From Mycobacterium heckeshornense (GTDB lineage Bacteria > Actinomycetota > Actinomycetes > Mycobacteriales > Mycobacteriaceae): 64,000 nucleotides of DNA. Both the position numbers and the translations under genes were made by a program. This document shows positions 50,632-59,766 of this stretch, in pieces (the first letter of the stretch is position 1; every line of letters begins with the position of its first letter). Under the pieces are notes generated by a model. It had not been told where the DNA came from, searched no databases, and saw nothing but the letters and a program-made list of their open reading frames with translations. The stretch covers positions 4,278,001 through 4,342,000 of the forward strand of contig NZ_AP024237.1 of the NCBI RefSeq assembly GCF_016592155.1. The letters run 5' to 3'.

Positions 50632-52005
50632 CTACTCGGGGGCCGCGCCGGCACCGTCGGCGTCGGAAATCATTGATATATCCAGCAATTCGCCGGCGGT
50701 GGCGACGGCGTCAACCGCGGTCTGGTCGAGTTCGAATAGCTCGCGCAACGCCTCGGCGTAGCTGTCGCCGCCGGGTGCGCTGGCCAGCTGTTTGATCCGC
50801 ACGGTGGGTGCATGCAGCAGCTTGTCCACGACGCGGCGCACGGTCCGGGCCACCTCGTCGCGCTGGGCGGCATCGAGCCCAGGCAGCCGGTTTTCCAGCC
50901 GTAACAACTCGGCCTCGACCACGTCGGCGGCCCGCTGACGCAGCGCGGTCACCGTCGGGGTCACCTCGGCCATCCGCTGCCCGGCCAGATACGCGGCAAC
51001 TTCGGCGGCGACGATGTGGCGGGCGGCCTCGGCGTCGGCGGCCGCTGCCCGCGCCGACGGCTCACGCTGCACACGCTCCATGTCGATGACCCCGACACCG
51101 GGAAGCCCGGCCACCGCCGGGTCGACGTCGCGCGGCATGCCCAGATCGCAGATGACCAGTGGCTGCGAAGTTTCGTCGCGGTGGGCGGCGGCCAGCGCGT
51201 GGTAGACGTCGGCCAGCGACACCACCGGACGCACGGCCCCCGTGCAGCTGACCACCACGTCGGCGTCGGCCAGCGCGGCGGGCAACCGGCCCAGATCCAA
51301 CGCTTCGGCCTTGGTGCCCGACTCACGGACCTTGCGGGCCAGCCGCTGCGCCCGCGGCAGTGACCGGTTGACGACGTGGACGCGCCCGATACCGGCTCGG
51401 GTCAAATGCGCCGCCGTCAGCGCGCCCATCGCCCCGGCCCCGATCACCGCCGCGGTCTTGCCCTGCAGGCCGCCCAGCCTCGCGTCGGCCATTTCCAGCG
51501 CCACCGACACCACCGAGGCGCCGGCGGCGTCGATCGCGGTTTCGGAGTGCACCCGCTTGCCGACCGCCAGCGCGCGCTGCGCCAGCTCGTGAAGCACCCG
51601 TCCGACGGTGCGGTTGGCTTCGGCGGCGGCGTAGGCCCGTCGCACCTGGCCGAGCACCTGCTGCTCGCCGATCACCGCTGAATCCAGGCCGCTGGCCACC
51701 GCGAACAAGTGCTCGACGGCGGCTTCGCTGTAGCGGACGTAGGCGTACTTGGTCAGGTCGCCCAGCGACATGCCGGAATGCTCCGAGAGCACCTGGCCGA
51801 TGACCGCCAGACCCCCGTGAAAGGCGTCGACCACCGCATAGACCTCGACCCGGTTACAGGTGGACAGCATCATCGCCTCGGTCACCAGCGGCGACTGCAA
51901 CACCTTGTCGACGATCTTGATCTGGTCGGACTCGTCGGTCGACAGTTGTTCCAGAACGGAAACCGGCGCACTGCGGTGCGAAACCCCGAAGAGCAGGACG
52001 CTCAC
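50632..52005 (-). CDS. hemA: glutamyl-tRNA reductase HemA
   Basis: First enzyme of the C5 pathway: NADPH-dependent reduction of glutamyl-tRNA(Glu) to glutamate-1-semialdehyde. It has 457 residues (Rv0509: 468). The catalytic cysteine is Cys50 in [10 protein letters not shown]. The NADPH domain has [20 protein letters not shown], and the dimerisation helix begins near [19 protein letters not shown]. First gene of the operon, 99 bases after the glutaredoxin-like gene on the same strand. The product is passed to HemL, encoded 14 kb away. Confidence 0.96.
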   Translation of the reverse strand: MSVLLFGVSHRSAPVSVLEQLSTDESDQIKIVDKVLQSPLVTEAMMLSTCNRVEVYAVVDAFHGGLAVIGQVLSEHSGMSLGDLTKYAYVRYSEAAVEHLFAVASGLDSAVIGEQQVLGQVRRAYAAAEANRTVGRVLHELAQRALAVGKRVHSETAIDAAGASVVSVALEMADARLGGLQGKTAAVIGAGAMGALTAAHLTRAGIGRVHVVNRSLPRAQRLARKVRESGTKAEALDLGRLPAALADADVVVSCTGAVRPVVSLADVYHALAAAHRDETSQPLVICDLGMPRDVDPAVAGLPGVGVIDMERVQREPSARAAAADAEAARHIVAAEVAAYLAGQRMAEVTPTVTALRQRAADVVEAELLRLENRLPGLDAAQRDEVARTVRRVVDKLLHAPTVRIKQLASAPGGDSYAEALRELFELDQTAVDAVATAGELLDISMISDADGAGAAPE

Positions 52006-52104
52006 GGCAGCATCACCTGGCCTGCTCCCTTGCTTTCACCAGTGAACGAACTGCTCTCTACGGTAAACGTTTGCCCGTAGGGCACCAAATTGATCGATGG
52101 GCCA

Positions 52105-52359
52105 TCAGGCCAAATCCGCGCGCAGGCGGTCTTCGTCGATCTCCCAGTAGCTGTGCTCGCGGCCGTCGAGCAGGATCACCGGCAAGCGGTCGCCGAACTC
52201 GGCGCGCAGCCCGGGGTTGCCGGCCGCCGCGGCGGCGTCGACGTCGGTGGCCGCCAGGTCGAAACCGAGTTCGTCGGCCAATTCGGTCAGCCGCTCGTGC
52301 ATGCGCGCACAGATCAGGCAGCCGGCCCGGGTCAGCAGTTCTACTCGGTGACGGCTCAT
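52105..52359 (-). CDS. glutaredoxin-like protein (DUF836, Rv0508 homologue)
   Basis: An 84-residue thioredoxin-fold protein. The redox motif is CLIC in VELLTRAGCLICARMHERL, and VDAAAAAGNPGLRAEFGDRL with the cis-proline LPVILLDGREHSYWEIDEDR completes the fold. Short glutaredoxin-like proteins of this kind (DUF836) are reduced by unknown partners. ATG 52357-52359 is the start; the frame upstream is antisense to serB1. It is divergent from serB1 (100 bases). Confidence 0.88.
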   Translation of the reverse strand: MSRHRVELLTRAGCLICARMHERLTELADELGFDLAATDVDAAAAAGNPGLRAEFGDRLPVILLDGREHSYWEIDEDRLRADLA

Positions 52360-52459
52360 AGCACCAGTGTGACAGCTGCCAGCGCGCGACACCCGAGTAC
52401 GCGCTGGTCCAGATAGGGTTGTATCGGCTACATGCGAGCGCAGCGAAGGGAGGTTGGCG

Positions 52460-53377
52460 GTGGGTTCGGGTGATCCGGCCGACACGGCCCCCGGCCGTGT
52501 CGACCTCGACGCGCTGGGCGGGGATGCCAGCGCCGCGCGGGCGCTCGACGATCTGCGCACCGACACCACGATGGCACCCGCCGACGGCACGCCGCAGCCT
52601 CCTGTCGACTTGACCGCGGCCGCGTTCTTCGACGTCGACAACACGTTGGTGCAAGGGTCCTCGCTGCTGCATTTCGGCCGCGGGCTGGCCGCGCGCAAGT
52701 ACTTCACCTACCGCGACGTGCTCGGGTTCATCTACGCCCAGGCCAAGTTCCAGCTCATCGGCAAGGAGAACAGCGACGACGTCGCCGCTGGCCGGCGCAA
52801 GGCGCTGGCGTTCATCGAGGGCCGTTCGACCGCCGAGCTGGAGGCGCTCGGCGAGGAAATCTACGACGAGATCATCGCCGACAAAATCTGGCCCGGCACC
52901 CGCGAGCTTGCGCAGATGCACCTCGACGCCGGCCAGCAAGTCTGGCTGGTGACGGCCACGCCGTACGAGCTGGCGATTACCATCGCCCGCCGGCTCGGGT
53001 TGACCGGGGCGCTGGGCACCGTCGCCGAATCGATCGACGGGGTGTTTACCGGCAGGCTGGTTGGCGAACTGCTCCACGGCCCGGGCAAGGCCCACGCGGT
53101 GCGCTCGCTGGCCATCCGCGAGGGACTGAACCTCAAGCGCTGCACCGCCTACTCCGACAGCATCAACGACGTGCCGCTGTTGTCGCTGGTCGGCACGGCC
53201 GTCGCGGTCAATCCCGACCCGCAGCTGCGCGCCTTGGCGCGGGAACGCGGATGGGAGATCCGCGATTTTCGCACCGCCCGCAAGGCCGCCCGGATCGGGG
53301 TGCCGTCGGCGCTGGCACTGGGCGCGGCTGGCGGTGCGCTGGCCGCTGCCGTGTCGCGTCGCCGCGAGCGCGCGTAG
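52460..53377 (+). CDS. serB1: HAD-superfamily phosphatase SerB1 (Rv0505c homologue)
   Basis: HAD-IB hydrolase of about 305 residues. The nucleophile motif is [20 protein letters not shown], then [18 protein letters not shown] (motif II), [16 protein letters not shown] (Lys, motif III) and [20 protein letters not shown] (motif IV). The family acts on phosphoserine or similar esters, and lysophosphatidic-type substrates are possible as it sits with lipid genes. A 50-residue hydrophilic N-terminal part and a short C-terminal hydrophobic helix ([15 protein letters not shown]) flank the domain. GTG 52460 is six bases after AAGGGAGG. The stop lies inside a tandem repeat. Confidence 0.9.
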   Translation: MGSGDPADTAPGRVDLDALGGDASAARALDDLRTDTTMAPADGTPQPPVDLTAAAFFDVDNTLVQGSSLLHFGRGLAARKYFTYRDVLGFIYAQAKFQLIGKENSDDVAAGRRKALAFIEGRSTAELEALGEEIYDEIIADKIWPGTRELAQMHLDAGQQVWLVTATPYELAITIARRLGLTGALGTVAESIDGVFTGRLVGELLHGPGKAHAVRSLAIREGLNLKRCTAYSDSINDVPLLSLVGTAVAVNPDPQLRALARERGWEIRDFRTARKAARIGVPSALALGAAGGALAAAVSRRRERA

Positions 53378-53493
53378 CGTGCGAGAGGCGCACCGACCGC
53401 GACAAACCCCGTGTCGCGTCGCCGCGAGCGCGCGTAGCGTGCGAGAGGCGCACCGACCGCGACAAACCCCGTGTCGCGTCGCCGCGAGCGCGC
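53351..53493. repeat. 2.4 tandem copies of a 60-base unit at the serB1 3' end
   Basis: Exact copies at 53351-53410 and 53411-53470, then 23 matching bases to 53493. The first copy contains the last codons and the TAG stop of serB1; the later ones repeat this sequence as intergenic DNA before the hotdog gene. It looks like a recent duplication. Confidence 0.92.
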
Positions 53494-53543
53494 ACGCTGA
53501 TAAGCTGCGCCGCTGAGCCCGAATGTGAGCGGAGAGTAGCGGC

Positions 53544-54056
53544 ATGACAGTTCCCGTAGAAGCCCAGGCACTCATCGGTAAGCATTACCGGCACGGCGAC
53601 CACTTCGACGTGGGACGAGAAAAGATCCGCGAGTTTGCGCGAGCCGTCAAAGACGACCATCCCGCGCATTTCAGCGAAGAGGAAGCCGCCAAGCTGGGCT
53701 ACCCCGGGCTGGTGGCCCCGCTGACGTTTCTGGCGATCGCCGGGCGCCGTGTCCAGCTGGAGTTGTTCACCAAGTTCGACATCCCGATCAACATCGCACG
53801 GGTGTTCCACCGTGACCAGAAGCTGCGGTATCACCGGCCGATCTTGGCCCACGACAGGTTGTACTTCGATGCCTATCTCGACTCGGTCATCCAGTCCCAC
53901 GGCACGGTGATCACCGAGATCCGCAGCGAGGTCACCGACGCCGCGGGCGAGCCGGTTGTGACCAGCGTCGTCACCATGATCGGGGAGGCTGCTGGCCAGG
54001 AGGCCGACGCGGCGACGACCGCGGCCGCAATTGCATCGATCCGCAGCGGCGCCTAG
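53544..54056 (+). CDS. MaoC/hotdog dehydratase-like protein (UPF0336, Rv0504c homologue)
   Basis: A 170-residue hotdog-fold protein of the FAS1-type dehydratase N-terminal group, paralogous to HadA and HadC of the mycolic acid FAS-II system. It has the first-strand pattern [40 protein letters not shown] and the helix [17 protein letters not shown]. The catalytic Asp-His pair of HadB is not obvious, as in HadA, so it may be a substrate-binding subunit. Rv0504c is 166 residues. The mycolic acid methyltransferase gene follows 11 bases later. Confidence 0.9.
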   Translation: MTVPVEAQALIGKHYRHGDHFDVGREKIREFARAVKDDHPAHFSEEEAAKLGYPGLVAPLTFLAIAGRRVQLELFTKFDIPINIARVFHRDQKLRYHRPILAHDRLYFDAYLDSVIQSHGTVITEIRSEVTDAAGEPVVTSVVTMIGEAAGQEADAATTAAAIASIRSGA

Positions 54057-54059
54057 GGT
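54054..54059 (+). promoter_or_regulatory. -10-like element before the mycolic acid synthase gene
   Basis: TAGGGT, which includes the stop codon of the hotdog gene, ends eight bases before ATG 54068. With no SD present, a leaderless transcript is possible in addition to read-through. Confidence 0.3.
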
Positions 54060-54067
54060 CGGCCGCT

Positions 54068-54949
54068 ATGAAACGGGCTACCCCGACACAGGATCTCACC
54101 CCGCACTTCGAGGACGTGCAGTCGCACTACGACCTGTCCGACGACTTCTACCGGCTCTTTCTCGACCCGACGCAGACCTACAGCTGCGCGTACTTCGAGC
54201 GCGACGACATGTCGCTGCAGGAGGCGCAGCTCGCCAAGATCGACCTGTCCTTGGGCAAGCTGGGCCTACAGCCCGGTATGACACTGCTGGACATCGGATG
54301 TGGTTGGGGCGCAACGCTTTTGCGCGCGATCGAGAAGTACGACGTCAATGTGATCGGTTTGACGTTGAGCAAGAACCAGCACGCGCATGTCGAGCGGCTG
54401 TTCGCTGAGTCGACCAGCTCCCGCTCCAAGCAGGTTCGCCTACAGGGCTGGGAGCAGTTCGATGAGCCGGTGGACCGCATCGTGTCGATCGGCGCGTTCG
54501 AGCATTTTGGCCGCGACCGCTACGACGAATTTTTCGCCATGGCGTTTCGGGTGCTGCCGCCGTCGGGGGTGATGCTGCTGCACACCATCATCAAACCCGG
54601 TGACGAGGAGTTCGCCGCGCGCGGGTTGCCGGTCACGATGCGTCACCTGCGATTCTTCAAGTTCATCATGGACGAGATTTTTCCCGGGGGCGATCTGCCG
54701 CAGGCGGTGGTGGTCGAAAAGCATGCGGCCAAAGTCGGCTTCACACTTGCCAAGAAGCAACAGCTGAGGCTGCATTACGCGCGCACCCTGGATACCTGGG
54801 CGCGCAACCTCGAGGCCCACAAGGACGAGGCCATCGCGATCCAGTCCGAACAGGTCTACGAGCGCTACATGAAATACCTGACCGGCTGCGCCGACCTGTT
54901 CCGCGAGGGCTATACCGACGTCTGCCAGTTCACCCTCGTCAAGCCCTAG
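54068..54949 (+). CDS. cyclopropane mycolic acid synthase-family methyltransferase
   Basis: SAM-dependent mycolic acid methyltransferase of 293 residues. Core motifs: FEDVQSHYDLSDDFYRLFLD, TYSCAYFERDDMSLQEAQLA, TLLDIGCGWGATLLRAIEKY, GLTLSKNQHAHVE, RIVSIGAFEHFG (with the bicarbonate-site glutamate) and KYLTGCADLFREGYTDVCQF. Position after the Rv0504c homologue corresponds to cmaA2 (Rv0503c). However, the start HFEDVQSHYDLSDDF and the short GRDRYDEFF loop resemble CmaA1/MmaA2 more than CmaA2, which has a longer loop. Cis or trans cyclopropanation, or methyl transfer, cannot be decided. Confidence 0.9.
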   Translation: MKRATPTQDLTPHFEDVQSHYDLSDDFYRLFLDPTQTYSCAYFERDDMSLQEAQLAKIDLSLGKLGLQPGMTLLDIGCGWGATLLRAIEKYDVNVIGLTLSKNQHAHVERLFAESTSSRSKQVRLQGWEQFDEPVDRIVSIGAFEHFGRDRYDEFFAMAFRVLPPSGVMLLHTIIKPGDEEFAARGLPVTMRHLRFFKFIMDEIFPGGDLPQAVVVEKHAAKVGFTLAKKQQLRLHYARTLDTWARNLEAHKDEAIAIQSEQVYERYMKYLTGCADLFREGYTDVCQFTLVKP

Positions 54950-54960
54950 TTCCTAGTGCG

Positions 54961-55020
54961 GCGAGCAGACGCAGAATCGCATTCCCGGCGCGCTGCGCGT
55001 GCGATTGTGCGTCTGCTCGG
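54961..55020. repeat. long palindromic element between two convergent genes
   Basis: Arms of about 20 bases (54961-54981 and 55000-55019; one internal mismatch) enclose a GC-rich loop with its own short pairing GCGCGCTGCGCG. The arm core GAGCAGACGCA is the same as in the palindrome at 33396-33455. Lying between convergent stops at 54949 and 55030, it can serve as a two-way terminator. Confidence 0.85.
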
Positions 55021-55029
55021 CGAGTTAAG

Positions 55030-56091
55030 TCAGCCGAAGAACACGTTGCGGCGCCCGGCCAGCAGTCGATAGAGCGTCTGCTGGATCGTTTCGCGCACCT
55101 GGTCGGTCAGCTCGAAGGTGATCATCGGGTCGTCAGCGTCGCCGGGGCCGTAGTGGTCGGTGGGGATCGGCTCGCCGAAGGCGATGTACCACTTCGACGG
55201 CAGCGGCACCATCCCGGCCGGACCGGCCAGCGGGAACAGCGGCGTGACCGGGAAATAGGGCAGGCCGAACAGCCGCGCCAGCAGCTTGACGTCGGCCAGC
55301 ATCGGGTAGATCTCCTCCGACCCGACGATCGAGCACGGCACAATCGGCGCGCGAGTGCGCAACGCCGCCGACACGAATCCGCCCCGACCGAACCGCTGCA
55401 GCTTGTAGCGGTCTTTGAAGCGCTTCCCCAGACCCTTGTAGCCCTCCGGGAACACCGCGGTCAGCTCGCCGGATGCCAGCAGCCGGTGCGCGTCGGTGGT
55501 GCAGGCCATGGTGTGCCCCGCCTTGCGGGCGGTCTCGCCGATCACGGGCAGGTCGAACACCATGTCGGCGGCCAGCAGCCGCAAATCGCGTTTCGCCGGA
55601 TGCTCGTCGTGAACCGCGATCGAGGTCATCAACCCGTCGAATGGCAGCACCCCGGCGTGGTTGGCCACCACCAACGCGGCACCCGTGCTCGGCAGGTTCT
55701 CGATGCCGCTGACCTCCACCCGAAACCAGGACCGAAAGAAGAATCTCAGCAAAGGCCGCACGATCGCGTCGTTGAAGTGCGGATCGAAGCCGAATTCGTC
55801 GACGCTGTAATCACCGGTGAGCCGCTGGCGCAGGAACGCGGCGACGGCGGCGACCCGCTGGGCCAGTTCCGTGGTCGGCGCCGAAGCCTCCTCTGTGGCG
55901 ACGCGGCGGCGCTGATCGATCTCGCGGACGACGGCGGCGATCTGCTCGGCCGATGCCCGAGCATGTGGATCGGAGAGCAGCGAGGGATGCCGACGTGACG
56001 CCGCGGTGCGCTGACCGGCGCGCCGCTGCGCAGCTGCACGATTCGGATTCGTGTGCAGCGGAATGACTTTCGCCTTGGAATCGCCCGCCAC
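55030..56091 (-). CDS. lysophospholipid acyltransferase family protein (PlsC-like, Rv0502 homologue)
   Basis: A 353-residue acyltransferase. The catalytic HX4D motif is VVANHAGVLPFDGLM near residue 137; the glycerol-phosphate site is VFPEGYKGLGKRFKDRYKL, and PIVPCSIVGSEEIYPML follows. A hydrophilic, basic N-terminal 60 residues precede the domain. The family acylates lysophospholipid-type or glycolipid acceptors at the membrane. It is nine bases after the galE2-type gene, so co-transcribed. Rv0502 is 358 residues. Confidence 0.9.
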   Translation of the reverse strand: MAGDSKAKVIPLHTNPNRAAAQRRAGQRTAASRRHPSLLSDPHARASAEQIAAVVREIDQRRRVATEEASAPTTELAQRVAAVAAFLRQRLTGDYSVDEFGFDPHFNDAIVRPLLRFFFRSWFRVEVSGIENLPSTGAALVVANHAGVLPFDGLMTSIAVHDEHPAKRDLRLLAADMVFDLPVIGETARKAGHTMACTTDAHRLLASGELTAVFPEGYKGLGKRFKDRYKLQRFGRGGFVSAALRTRAPIVPCSIVGSEEIYPMLADVKLLARLFGLPYFPVTPLFPLAGPAGMVPLPSKWYIAFGEPIPTDHYGPGDADDPMITFELTDQVRETIQQTLYRLLAGRRNVFFG

Positions 56092-56100
56092 AGTATTTAC

Positions 56101-57264
56101 CTACCCCCCAACCCTTAAGGCGCTCGTGAGCGACTGCTCAAGACGTTCGGCTGCCGCCACAGCCCGGCCCTCCAAGGAGCGTACCAACTCAGGTTTGATA
56201 ATGGGAGTCAAAGCCCGGCCGCGAATGTAATCGTCGAACGCTTCAGCCGTTGTCCACTTCGGATGGTAGTCGAGTTCTTTGCGCATTCGGGTGGTGTCCA
56301 TCACCCGGCCGAAGCTCAAGTAGTCCAGTTGTTCGCGATTGATGTCGGTATAGCGATTAGCCCGTCTCAGCGAATCCAACGCCCACAGCGCGAAACCGGG
56401 CACGGGTAGCGGGATGCGCCCCGCTCGACGGATCGCCTGCGAAAGCATGATGATGCCGTCCGCGCCGATGTTGAAGGTGCCGGGCTTGCCGGCCAACGCG
56501 GCGCGCTCCAGCGCACCCAGCGCGTCTTGTTCGTGTAGCAACTGCAGCCGCGCATCGCGCCCGACGATCGTCGGCACCAGGGGTCCAGCCAAGTAGCGCG
56601 ACAGCGTGGTGTCCATGGCGGGCCCGATCATGTTGGCCAGCCTCAGGATCGTGACCGCGATATCGGGCCGGCGCCGACCCAGTCCGCGCGCGTATCCCTC
56701 GATATCGATGCTGTCTTTGGGAAAACCCTCGCCCAAGGGGCGGCGGCTGCTGCTGTCCTCGGTGAACACCACCGGGTCATGGGCGCTGGACCCGTAGACC
56801 TCCGACGTGGACTTCAGCACGACGCGACGCACCGCCGGCGCCTTCTGGCAGGCCGCGAACAGCTGCATCGCGCCCATCACGTTGACTTCCTTCAGCGCCG
56901 CGCCACCGCCGGACCGCGGCGCATACGACGCCGCCGCCGCGTGCACCACGGTGTCGACCTCGCCGTTTCGAATCACCTTGGCGATAAACGGGTTGCGAAT
57001 GTCGGCCCGGACGAATTCCGCGCGGCCCATCCGCCGCAGCATGTCCTTGCTGGGAGCGATCGCATCCACCGCGATGACGCGTTTGATCAACGGGTTCTGC
57101 GCCAGCCGGGCGGTCAGGTAGCCCCCCAGGAATCGGCACGCGCCGGTGATCAGCACGACCTTTGGGTAATGCAGGGTGTCGCTGCCCGCGTCGCTTTGTG
57201 TGTCTGCGTTTCGGTCCATTCGGTTACCGGGAGGGGTGCCTGGGTGACCGTCCGCCGAATTCAC
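56101..57264 (-). CDS. galE2: NAD-dependent epimerase-like SDR (GalE2, Rv0501 homologue)
   Basis: Extended SDR fold, about 387 residues (Rv0501: 376). The dinucleotide loop reads VVLITGACRFLGGYLTARLA, where the second glycine of TGxxGxxG is an arginine (Arg44). STSEVYGSS supplies the serine, but the position of the catalytic Tyr is YARGLGR (Tyr191), with leucine where lysine is needed. A normal UDP-galactose epimerase reaction is therefore doubtful; it may be a regulatory or membrane-lipid protein. ATG 57217-57219 is an alternative start. It overlaps no gene; bS22 lies 67 bases upstream. Confidence 0.88.
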   Translation of the reverse strand: MNSADGHPGTPPGNRMDRNADTQSDAGSDTLHYPKVVLITGACRFLGGYLTARLAQNPLIKRVIAVDAIAPSKDMLRRMGRAEFVRADIRNPFIAKVIRNGEVDTVVHAAAASYAPRSGGGAALKEVNVMGAMQLFAACQKAPAVRRVVLKSTSEVYGSSAHDPVVFTEDSSSRRPLGEGFPKDSIDIEGYARGLGRRRPDIAVTILRLANMIGPAMDTTLSRYLAGPLVPTIVGRDARLQLLHEQDALGALERAALAGKPGTFNIGADGIIMLSQAIRRAGRIPLPVPGFALWALDSLRRANRYTDINREQLDYLSFGRVMDTTRMRKELDYHPKWTTAEAFDDYIRGRALTPIIKPELVRSLEGRAVAAAERLEQSLTSALRVGG

Positions 57265-57331
57265 TCCGTTAGCCTAGCGGGCTTCAGATACCACGGCGTT
57301 ACCGTCGAGTGAAGCTACGCGCGCACGCAGT

Positions 57332-57433
57332 TTACTTTCCGAGTTTTCTGCGCTGTACCCGCGTGCGGCGCAGCAGTTTGCGGTGCTTCTTCTTCGACAT
57401 TCGTTTGCGCCGCTTCTTGATTACTGAGCCCAT
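57332..57433 (-). CDS. 30S ribosomal protein bS22 (AURKAIP1/COX24-domain protein, Rv0500B homologue)
   Basis: A 33-residue, highly basic protein: [20 protein letters not shown] followed by [12 protein letters not shown]. Actinobacterial bS22 of this sequence sits in the small subunit near the decoding site. The ATG is at 57431-57433, and the TAA at 57332-57334. Too short for standard gene calling but unmistakable. It lies between the HTH gene and the galE2-type gene, as in Mtb. Confidence 0.93.
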
Positions 57434-57579
57434 GACCCCGCTATCTAAGTCCGCCTGCCGACTAGTCCCGTGCCGGCTAGTGAAATGACCCGCACACTTT
57501 ACCGGCTGACGGCTTGCAGCGGAAAACCGGCATGACGCGGCGCGACAACGACCCGCGATAGGCCGGCGGGCCGCTGGGG

Positions 57580-57843
57580 TCAGCCGGCGTCGAAGTAGGA
57601 CGTTTCCAGCATGTCGTGCACGGCCTTGGCGTGCACCCGGAAGGAGCGCCCGACCCGTACCGCCGGCAGCTCGCCGTTGTGCACCAGCCGGTAGACGGTC
57701 ATCTTGCTGACCCGCATCAGCGCCGCCACCTCGGCCACTGTGAGAAATTGAGTTCTTGGCTGCTGGGTGTCGGAGGAACCGGTGTCCCGTGCCGATTTAC
57801 CGCCAGCTGAATCCCGCGCCGATGGCCCGTTGATAGACGTCAT
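57580..57843 (-). CDS. BldC-like helix-turn-helix protein (Rv0500A homologue)
   Basis: An 87-residue small DNA-binding protein of the excisionase/MerR-like (BldC) group. After a 30-residue hydrophilic start comes [20 protein letters not shown] (winged helix) and [20 protein letters not shown]. Homologues in Streptomyces (BldC) and Rv0500A in Mtb form cooperative arrays on direct repeats. The start ATG 57841-57843 is the first in frame; a shorter version is possible. It is followed by bS22 146 bases downstream. Confidence 0.9.
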
Positions 57844-57982
57844 CGCAACCCAATCAGTCAGGCACGTGCAGTCCCACCGGCTTCCCCTCCGCTGGCACCC
57901 ACACGTGCATACAGATAAGGAGAATAGCGGGACTAGTGGGGTTACTGCGACGGGTGTGGGAAAATCTATGAAAATTGCCGAA

Positions 57983-58858
57983 TTACTCTGATGTGATTCT
58001 TAGCTGTTCGGCACGGGTTTTTGCGGCCCACACCGCGCTGTCGACTGCCGCCCGCAAACCGCCGCGTTCCAGTTCGCGCAGCGCCGCCGCGGTGGTACCG
58101 CCCGGCGAGGTGACCATCGCGCGCAGCTGCGCCGCCGCGGTGTCGGCTCGAAAGTCGCTCGGCGCATCGCCAGCAACGCGCCGTTCCTGCTCTATGCGCT
58201 CCAGCAGCATCGCCGCCGACCCGGCCATGGTCTGCGCCGCCAGCTCGGTGGCCACCGCCCGACTCAAGCCGGCCCCGACGCCGGCGTCCACCAACGCTTC
58301 GACCATCAGGAAAAAGTAAGCCGGTCCCGAACCGGACACCGCGGTCACCGCGTCCAGCTGGGCTTCGGGCACGGTGAGCACACCACCGACCGAACCGAAC
58401 AGCGCGGAAACTTCCTCGAGCTGTTCGGGCGTGGCGAAGCGGCCCTTGGCCAGCGCGCTCACCCCGGCGCCGACCAGCGAGGGCGCGTTGGGCATCGCCC
58501 GGACGACGGGTGTGCCCGCCGGCAACCGCGATTCGAAGTAACCTGTGGTGACGCCCGCCGCCACCGTCACGAAAACCTGTTCAGCGGAATCACTTTCGGC
58601 TTCGGCGGCGGCCTGGGCGATTTCCCCGATCACCGATTCGACGTCAGCGGGCTTGACCGCGACGATCACGAATGTCGCGCTTTGCACCGCGTCGGTCACC
58701 GTAGTCACCCGCACCGCGTAGCTCTCGGCCAGGTATCGGGCCCGGTCGGCCAACCGTTCGGCCACGACCAGGTCTTTGACCTGCCGTCCGGCCCGCAGCA
58801 GCCCCGACAGCAACGCTTCGCCGATACTGCCGCCGCCGATGATCGCGATCCTGGCCAC
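57983..58858 (-). CDS. proC: pyrroline-5-carboxylate reductase ProC
   Basis: NAD(P)H enzyme that forms proline from pyrroline-5-carboxylate; 291 residues (Rv0500: 295). The nucleotide site is RIAIIGGGSIGEALLSGLLR, followed by FVIVAVKPADVESVIGEI, VVRAMPNAPSLVGAGVSALA, the signature TAVSGSGPAYFFLMVEALVD and the C-terminal TSPGGTTAAALRELERGG. The start is GTG 58856-58858. It lies 139 bases upstream of the HTH gene and 76 bases after the thioesterase gene on the same strand. Confidence 0.96.
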   Translation of the reverse strand: MARIAIIGGGSIGEALLSGLLRAGRQVKDLVVAERLADRARYLAESYAVRVTTVTDAVQSATFVIVAVKPADVESVIGEIAQAAAEAESDSAEQVFVTVAAGVTTGYFESRLPAGTPVVRAMPNAPSLVGAGVSALAKGRFATPEQLEEVSALFGSVGGVLTVPEAQLDAVTAVSGSGPAYFFLMVEALVDAGVGAGLSRAVATELAAQTMAGSAAMLLERIEQERRVAGDAPSDFRADTAAAQLRAMVTSPGGTTAAALRELERGGLRAAVDSAVWAAKTRAEQLRITSE

Positions 58859-58934
58859 GGGTCAAAGCATGGCAGACCGGGCGCGGGCGATCGCAAGCGC
58901 GGCGGAGCCGGGCGCAGCGGGTCGCCCGCCTCGC

Positions 58935-59750
58935 CTACCTGGCGGGAGGCACCATCGCCAGCTGGCGGGTCTGCACCACGATGCGGCCTTGGCTGTCGAC
59001 GACGAGGTGGTCCTCGTCGAACCAGTCCTGCCCGATTTGCATACAGGTGCAGATCACCCGCAGCCATCCGTCGGCCGGTAGCCCACGCAGGTAGGCGGTG
59101 AGCTGCACCGTCGGCGCCCAGCCGGTACGGCCCACGGCGAAGCTCACCGGAGCCGAGACGTCCCCGCACATCAGCGCGAACAGCACGTCGGGTGGCATCC
59201 CGCGCGGGCGCACCCACAGCTGGATCACCGGCGGGCGCCCGTCGGTGGGCTGCAGCGTCGACACATCCGGGCGCACATCACAGCCCTCGGCCAAATGCAC
59301 CAGCCCGGCCAGCGGGTGGCCGGGCCCGATCGGCGCGATGCCGGGCGGTGGCTCGGGCGCCATCAGGTCCAGGACCGGATTCGCCGACAGCAACGGCGGC
59401 GCCGGGTGCTCGGGCTCGCCGAGGGTGACGACGGCGTGCACGGCGGTGCGTTCGCCCTGGGTGAGTTCGACGTCGACCACGCTGATCCGACGGCCGCGCT
59501 TGCGGATCGACGTGGCCAGCCGCATCGGCCCGGGATCGGGCGCCCACAAGAAGCTGCCCGACACCGCCACGGGCTGGGCGGATCCGCCGTGAACCGTGCG
59601 AGCCGCGTTGGCGCACAACGCCAGCATGGCGCCACCGTGCACCTTCGGGCCGATGGTCCAATGCTCGTTGAGCTCCCCCTCGAATACCCGGCCATCTGCT
59701 GACGTGGCAGCGACTTCACGCAATTGCATCGCGGCGGTGAACAAGCTCAT
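58935..59750 (-). CDS. acyl-CoA thioesterase-like protein (double hotdog, Rv0499 homologue)
   Basis: A 271-residue protein made of two hotdog domains, the TesB/thioesterase II pattern. It has LNEHWTIGPKVHGGAMLALC, GSFLWAPDPGPMRLATSIRK, RISVVDVELTQGERTAVHAV, and in the second half TAYLRGLPADGWLRVICTCM and DSQGRIVVQTRQLAMVPP. It probably cleaves acyl-CoA, though chain length cannot be judged. ATG 59750 is used; GTG 59765 is an alternative that overlaps the TGA of the TIM-barrel gene. Rv0499 is 291 residues. Confidence 0.87.
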   Translation of the reverse strand: MSLFTAAMQLREVAATSADGRVFEGELNEHWTIGPKVHGGAMLALCANAARTVHGGSAQPVAVSGSFLWAPDPGPMRLATSIRKRGRRISVVDVELTQGERTAVHAVVTLGEPEHPAPPLLSANPVLDLMAPEPPPGIAPIGPGHPLAGLVHLAEGCDVRPDVSTLQPTDGRPPVIQLWVRPRGMPPDVLFALMCGDVSAPVSFAVGRTGWAPTVQLTAYLRGLPADGWLRVICTCMQIGQDWFDEDHLVVDSQGRIVVQTRQLAMVPPAR

Positions 59751-59766
59751 CGAATTCCTCAACACG

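Noticed and set aside
53208..53900. Minus-strand frame with repeated [24 protein letters not shown] units
   Set aside because: Produced by the 60-base tandem duplication and by antisense reading of serB1 and the hotdog gene.
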